DNA from: Selenomonadaceae bacterium
Lineage (GTDB): Bacteria > Bacillota > Negativicutes > Selenomonadales > Selenomonadaceae
Direction: 5' to 3'
NCBI GenBank assembly: GCA_017476005.1
Contig: JAFVEM010000072.1
Span: forward strand, 16,619-80,618
Length of the DNA: 64,000 bases
Position numbers and translations under genes: made by a program. Shown in pieces: positions 60,850 to 64,000 of the stretch. The notes below the pieces were generated by a model that was not told the DNA's origin, ran no database searches, and worked only from the letters and a program-made list of their open reading frames with translations. Positions within the stretch are counted from its first letter, which is position 1. Each line of letters starts with the position of its first letter.

Positions 60850-62982
60850 ATGGGGGTCTTGTTTGATCGCCTGACCATAAAACAAAAAATCATGGCGCTG
60901 GTGAGTCTCATCTTTGTGCTGACCACGCTTATCTTGAGCGTGGTGTTCGATAGGGTAATCGTCCATCACGCCATGGCCGATACGGAGGAGGCCGCCAGCC
61001 TCATTTCCCTGCAAGCCGATCGCACGGTTATGGCCTACACCCAGCTCTTGAAGGAAGATCTCGTCATGCTCTCTCGGGAAGGGGAAATCAGACAAGGCGG
61101 CTATCTCACCGTTTATCTGCACAACCCCAACGCCGTCAACGGCCGGGTGGAAATGGATCCCGAATATATGCAGGGGTACGAACTCAGGGTCTTTAATACC
61201 CTGCAACGCTTTGTCAACGCCCACGGCGTTAAAGCGGCGCAGGTGTCGCTGGCCACCAGCGACGGCGGCTTTGTGGAGTACCCGGCCACCAATCAGGCCA
61301 ATACCTTCGACCCCAGAAAAGAAAGTTGGTATCAAGGAGCTTGGAGTTCCCCCGGGAAAGTCACCGTCTCTAGCCCCTTCCATTCGGCTCGCGCCACTCC
61401 GGCCATTAAAGCGGCCATTACGGTGCAAGGCTGGGACGGTCAGCCTCAAGGGGTTATGGCTCTCGATATGGATTTATCGGCTCTCAGCGAGCTGACGGAA
61501 TATCTGAAGCCCGGAGACTTAGGCGCTATGATGCTCCTAGACGATAACAACGTCATTCTCTTGGATCCCCTCCATACCGGCACGGCTTTTAAGAAATTGG
61601 AGGAGGTAGGCCTAGGAGATTTATCCGCCATGGGGCCGCGCAGCAGTGGGATGCGACGGGTAATACTGGATGATGCGGCCAAGTACGCCAATGTTTATAC
61701 CTCGAAAACCACGGGACTAAAGTACATCACCATCATCGACGAGGGTAGGCTCATGGCGAGTGTGAATCAGCTAAGGCTGATTTTGGTCTTGGTGTTTCTG
61801 GCGGCTTTAGGGGGAGGTCTGGCCGGGGCTTGGTGGCTCACGGGACGCATTATCGCGCCGCTAAAAGTTTTGGAAGAGAAGGCCGGCTCCATTGCCGTGG
61901 GGGATTTGAAAACCGCCGAAGAAGTAATGGAATCCGATGATGAAATCGGTCGTCTTTCCTACGCTTTTCAAGAAATGGGGGCGACGCTACGCCAAGAACT
62001 CCAAGACTTACAAAACGGCGCCGGCGAAGTGGCTACGGCCACGGGAAAGCTGGCGACCAATCTCACCGCTTACGGCGAAGCGGCTGGGGATGCCATAACC
62101 GCCGCCGATAAAGTTATTGCGTGGCAAGCAGCCCAAGCGGAACGTCTGCGGAAAACGGCCGACGAATTGGCAGGGCTACTAGCTACTACGGAAACGACCG
62201 CCGAAAATTCTCCCCCGACAAAGGATACCTTGACAGCCACCCGGGGCGAGCTAAAAAAACTGCGGCAGGAAACCGGCGCCGACTTAAAGAATGGGCAGGA
62301 AAGTTTGCAAAAACTGAAAGAGGCGTTGAAAAAGGTACGAGAACTGTGCGAAACCGCCGGTATGCCGGCCACTAACCTCAGAGATTCCTTCCGCAAAATA
62401 AGCGAGGTCATGGCTCGCGTTACCGAAATCGCCGAGCAAACCAATCTCTTGGCGCTGAATGCCGCCGTGGAATCCGTGCGTTATAGCGGCAAGGCCAAGA
62501 GCAAATTCACCGCCGTGGCCGAAGAAATCCGCAAGCTATCGGCACAAGCCGGTGACGCCGCCAAAAACGGCGAAAAAATCCTCGCCGCCATCACGGAAGA
62601 AGTGGCCACCCTCACCACCGCTTGGCAGGAAGGACAGGGACAGGCCATCGAAGGACGCAAAGAAGCGCAAAGAGCTGAAGAGCTGTTACGACAAGTAACG
62701 CGCCGCCGCTTGGACGAGCAGGAAATCTTAAACAAGGCTTGGGAGGATGCCGCTACCCCACCCAAGTCTGCCGTCGAGGAACGAAAGGCCGCGAAGCAAA
62801 CCCTAGAGGAGGCGGCCAAATTCCTTCGGGAAACCGAAGAAGCCGGTAGCAGTTCCCTGCAAGAAGCCCAACAAGGTCTAAAGACCCAGCAAGAACATTT
62901 GGTCGGGCTCAAAGCGGAGGCCGGCAATTTGGCGGAACTTGCCACCAAGATGCAGTCCGAGGCCGGGAAATTTAAAATCTAA
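60850..62982 (+). CDS. Methyl-accepting chemotaxis-like receptor with Cache sensor
   Basis: The 710-residue protein has a membrane segment (14-34), then a periplasmic Cache-like sensor domain (about 40-300, with WYQGAWSSPGKVTVSSPF). A second membrane helix (305-328), HAMP domain (330-385) and a long helical cytoplasmic part follow. The signalling-tip region reads ITEIAEQTNLLALNAAVESV-like (VTEIAEQTNLLALNAA), then VESVRYSGKAKSKFTAVAEE. The usual AARAGExGRGF part is altered, and no CheW/CheA is nearby. It ends in long coiled-coil helices rich in Glu and Lys. It likely senses a small molecule. Confidence 0.85.
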   Translation: MGVLFDRLTIKQKIMALVSLIFVLTTLILSVVFDRVIVHHAMADTEEAASLISLQADRTVMAYTQLLKEDLVMLSREGEIRQGGYLTVYLHNPNAVNGRVEMDPEYMQGYELRVFNTLQRFVNAHGVKAAQVSLATSDGGFVEYPATNQANTFDPRKESWYQGAWSSPGKVTVSSPFHSARATPAIKAAITVQGWDGQPQGVMALDMDLSALSELTEYLKPGDLGAMMLLDDNNVILLDPLHTGTAFKKLEEVGLGDLSAMGPRSSGMRRVILDDAAKYANVYTSKTTGLKYITIIDEGRLMASVNQLRLILVLVFLAALGGGLAGAWWLTGRIIAPLKVLEEKAGSIAVGDLKTAEEVMESDDEIGRLSYAFQEMGATLRQELQDLQNGAGEVATATGKLATNLTAYGEAAGDAITAADKVIAWQAAQAERLRKTADELAGLLATTETTAENSPPTKDTLTATRGELKKLRQETGADLKNGQESLQKLKEALKKVRELCETAGMPATNLRDSFRKISEVMARVTEIAEQTNLLALNAAVESVRYSGKAKSKFTAVAEEIRKLSAQAGDAAKNGEKILAAITEEVATLTTAWQEGQGQAIEGRKEAQRAEELLRQVTRRRLDEQEILNKAWEDAATPPKSAVEERKAAKQTLEEAAKFLRETEEAGSSSLQEAQQGLKTQQEHLVGLKAEAGNLAELATKMQSEAGKFKI

Positions 62983-62995
62983 AGGGGGAGAGGCC

Positions 62996-63796
62996 ATGAG
63001 TCAGCCCATCGGCTTTTTTGATTCCGGGCTGGGGGGCTTGTCGGTACTGCACGAAGCCATGCTAAGACTGCCCCAAGAAAATTTCCTCTTTTTTGCCGAT
63101 GAAGATCATGTGCCTTACGGCACAAAACCGCCGGCGAATGTGAAAAAATATGTAGGGGAGGCCTTTGATTTTCTGCTATCGCAGGAGGTCAAGGCCATTG
63201 TGGTAGCCTGCAACACAGCCACCAGCGTAGCGGTGGCGGATATGCGCCGCCGCTACGAAATTCCCATCATCGGCATGGAGCCGGCGGCTAAGAAAGCCCT
63301 AGAGCTTAACGGCCAAAAGCGCGTCTTGGTGGCCGCCACACCCATTACCGTTGCCGGGGAGAAGTTACAACATTTGATGGAACGAGTGGATATAGAGCAT
63401 CTGGTGGATCTCTTGGCCTTGCCTCGATTGGTGAAATTTGCGGAAAGAGGCGAATTTACCTCGCCGCAGGTCGCAAACTATCTAAAGGCGGAACTGGCGC
63501 CTTTTAACCTAGAGGAATATTCGGCCTTGGTTTTAGGTTGCACCCATTTCAATTATTTCAAAGACACTCTAAAAGAACTCCTACCCACCGAGGTAAAATT
63601 CGTGGACGGCAACGAAGGGACGGTGCGCGAGCTTAAGAGGCGGCTGGCAGAAATTGACGCTTTGTGTAAAGAGGGAGAGTCGGCGCCCCAAAGGCAGGTA
63701 CGCTATTTTTATTCCGGTCGGGAGGTCAGCGCCGCAGACGAGCTGAGGCGTTTAGAGGATTTACTCGCGAGGCTGGGAGAGATGCGTGGGCTGTAA
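62996..63796 (+). CDS. murI: Glutamate racemase
   Basis: The 266-residue enzyme supplies D-glutamate for peptidoglycan. It has GFFDSGLGGLSVL, PYGTKPPANV, catalytic Cys in VVACNTATSVA and the second Cys in VLGCTHFNYF. Start ATG 62996 with AAAGGGGGAG upstream. It follows the receptor by 13 bases, and a terminator follows it. Confidence 0.97.
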   Translation: MSQPIGFFDSGLGGLSVLHEAMLRLPQENFLFFADEDHVPYGTKPPANVKKYVGEAFDFLLSQEVKAIVVACNTATSVAVADMRRRYEIPIIGMEPAAKKALELNGQKRVLVAATPITVAGEKLQHLMERVDIEHLVDLLALPRLVKFAERGEFTSPQVANYLKAELAPFNLEEYSALVLGCTHFNYFKDTLKELLPTEVKFVDGNEGTVRELKRRLAEIDALCKEGESAPQRQVRYFYSGREVSAADELRRLEDLLARLGEMRGL

Positions 63797-63803
63797 AATC
63801 AGG

Positions 63804-63852
63804 AAAGCCGTGTGAGAAACGATCTGCAAGGTCGTTTCCCACACGGCTTTTA
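63804..63852 (+). terminator. Terminator after murI
   Basis: AAAGCCGTGTGAGAAACGA pairs with TCGTTTCCCACACGGCTTT, followed by a short T-rich tract. The 150 bases to the window end show no supported gene. Confidence 0.85.
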
Positions 63853-64000
63853 CCTATTGTCTCAAACTTCCCACATGATAATTCCAACATGCCTAGCTGT
63901 GGTGCGGCTTCACGCCCAAATAAATAGCTGTTTTTACACCGTGTATCAGATTTTGGCAAGTCCGATAGAATCAAGGATCGCAATGCCTATACATACCATC

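Noticed and set aside
63853..64000. Possible transposase end at the right edge
   Set aside because: All minus-strand frames have stops or no recognisable motif, so a partial insertion sequence could not be supported.
1..64000. tRNA, rRNA genes or CRISPR arrays
   Set aside because: No T-loop-type GGTTCGA motifs with matching stems, no rRNA-like tracts and no regularly spaced direct repeats were found by eye.

Overview
The window most likely comes from a diderm Firmicute of the class Negativicutes. The stress genes are Gram-positive in type: hrcA-grpE-dnaK-dnaJ under a CIRCE operator. Ribosomal protein L27 has the Firmicutes N-terminal extension, and its processing protease Prp is encoded beside it. 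Yet the window also encodes a secreted autotransporter with an outer-membrane beta-barrel, which requires an outer membrane. No rRNA, tRNA or CRISPR array was seen. Placement below class level is not possible by eye.

Region 1 (1-11.3 kb, minus strand) is the most unusual part. One run of genes encodes an ECF-type sigma factor, a second DnaK, a VWA protein, a large protein with a contractile-sheath-like C-terminus, two tube/Hcp-like small proteins, a J-domain protein, two FHA proteins, a PP2C phosphatase and a degenerate PP2C-like protein cut by the left edge. It reads as a phospho-signalling and chaperone-controlled assembly distantly resembling a contractile injection system. No baseplate, ClpV-like ATPase or membrane-complex gene is visible, but the run continues off the left edge.

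Region 2 (11-20.4 kb) holds an 89-residue leader-like peptide, a degenerate condensation domain fused to a cyclic-nucleotide-binding domain, a DUF4160 pair, hfq, miaA, a UPF0173 hydrolase, an HD-GYP protein, an AmmeMemoRadiSam radical-SAM enzyme, a nucleoside kinase and a PIN/Phd toxin-antitoxin pair. Region 3 (20.4-34.9 kb) is largely housekeeping: the heat-shock operon, a SPINDLY-type glycosyltransferase and comEA on the plus strand, a HAD hydrolase, proB, obg, rpmA, prp, rplU and two DUF445 proteins.

Region 4 (34.9-45 kb) is accessory: a frameshifted adenine methyltransferase with restriction-enzyme remnants, a cysteine-peptidase autotransporter, an MBOAT/SGNH-like acyl-transfer pair, HicAB and cobU. 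Region 5 (45-54.2 kb, plus strand) has a CheY/CheX pair and then a tetrapyrrole operon: precorrin-2 dehydrogenase, hemA, hemC, an inserted Uma2 gene, cobA-hemD, hemB and hemL, followed by mgtC. With cobU nearby and no late heme genes in view, it probably serves siroheme and cobalamin synthesis. Region 6 (54-64 kb) has corA with two small membrane-protein ORFs, a two-gene restriction-modification system whose methylase carries a nuclease domain, a PHP phosphatase, a YgjP-type metallopeptidase, an unusual chemoreceptor and murI.

A family of GC-rich palindromic repeats lies between genes at about eleven places, often inside operons. One copy is inserted in frame inside the glycosyltransferase gene.
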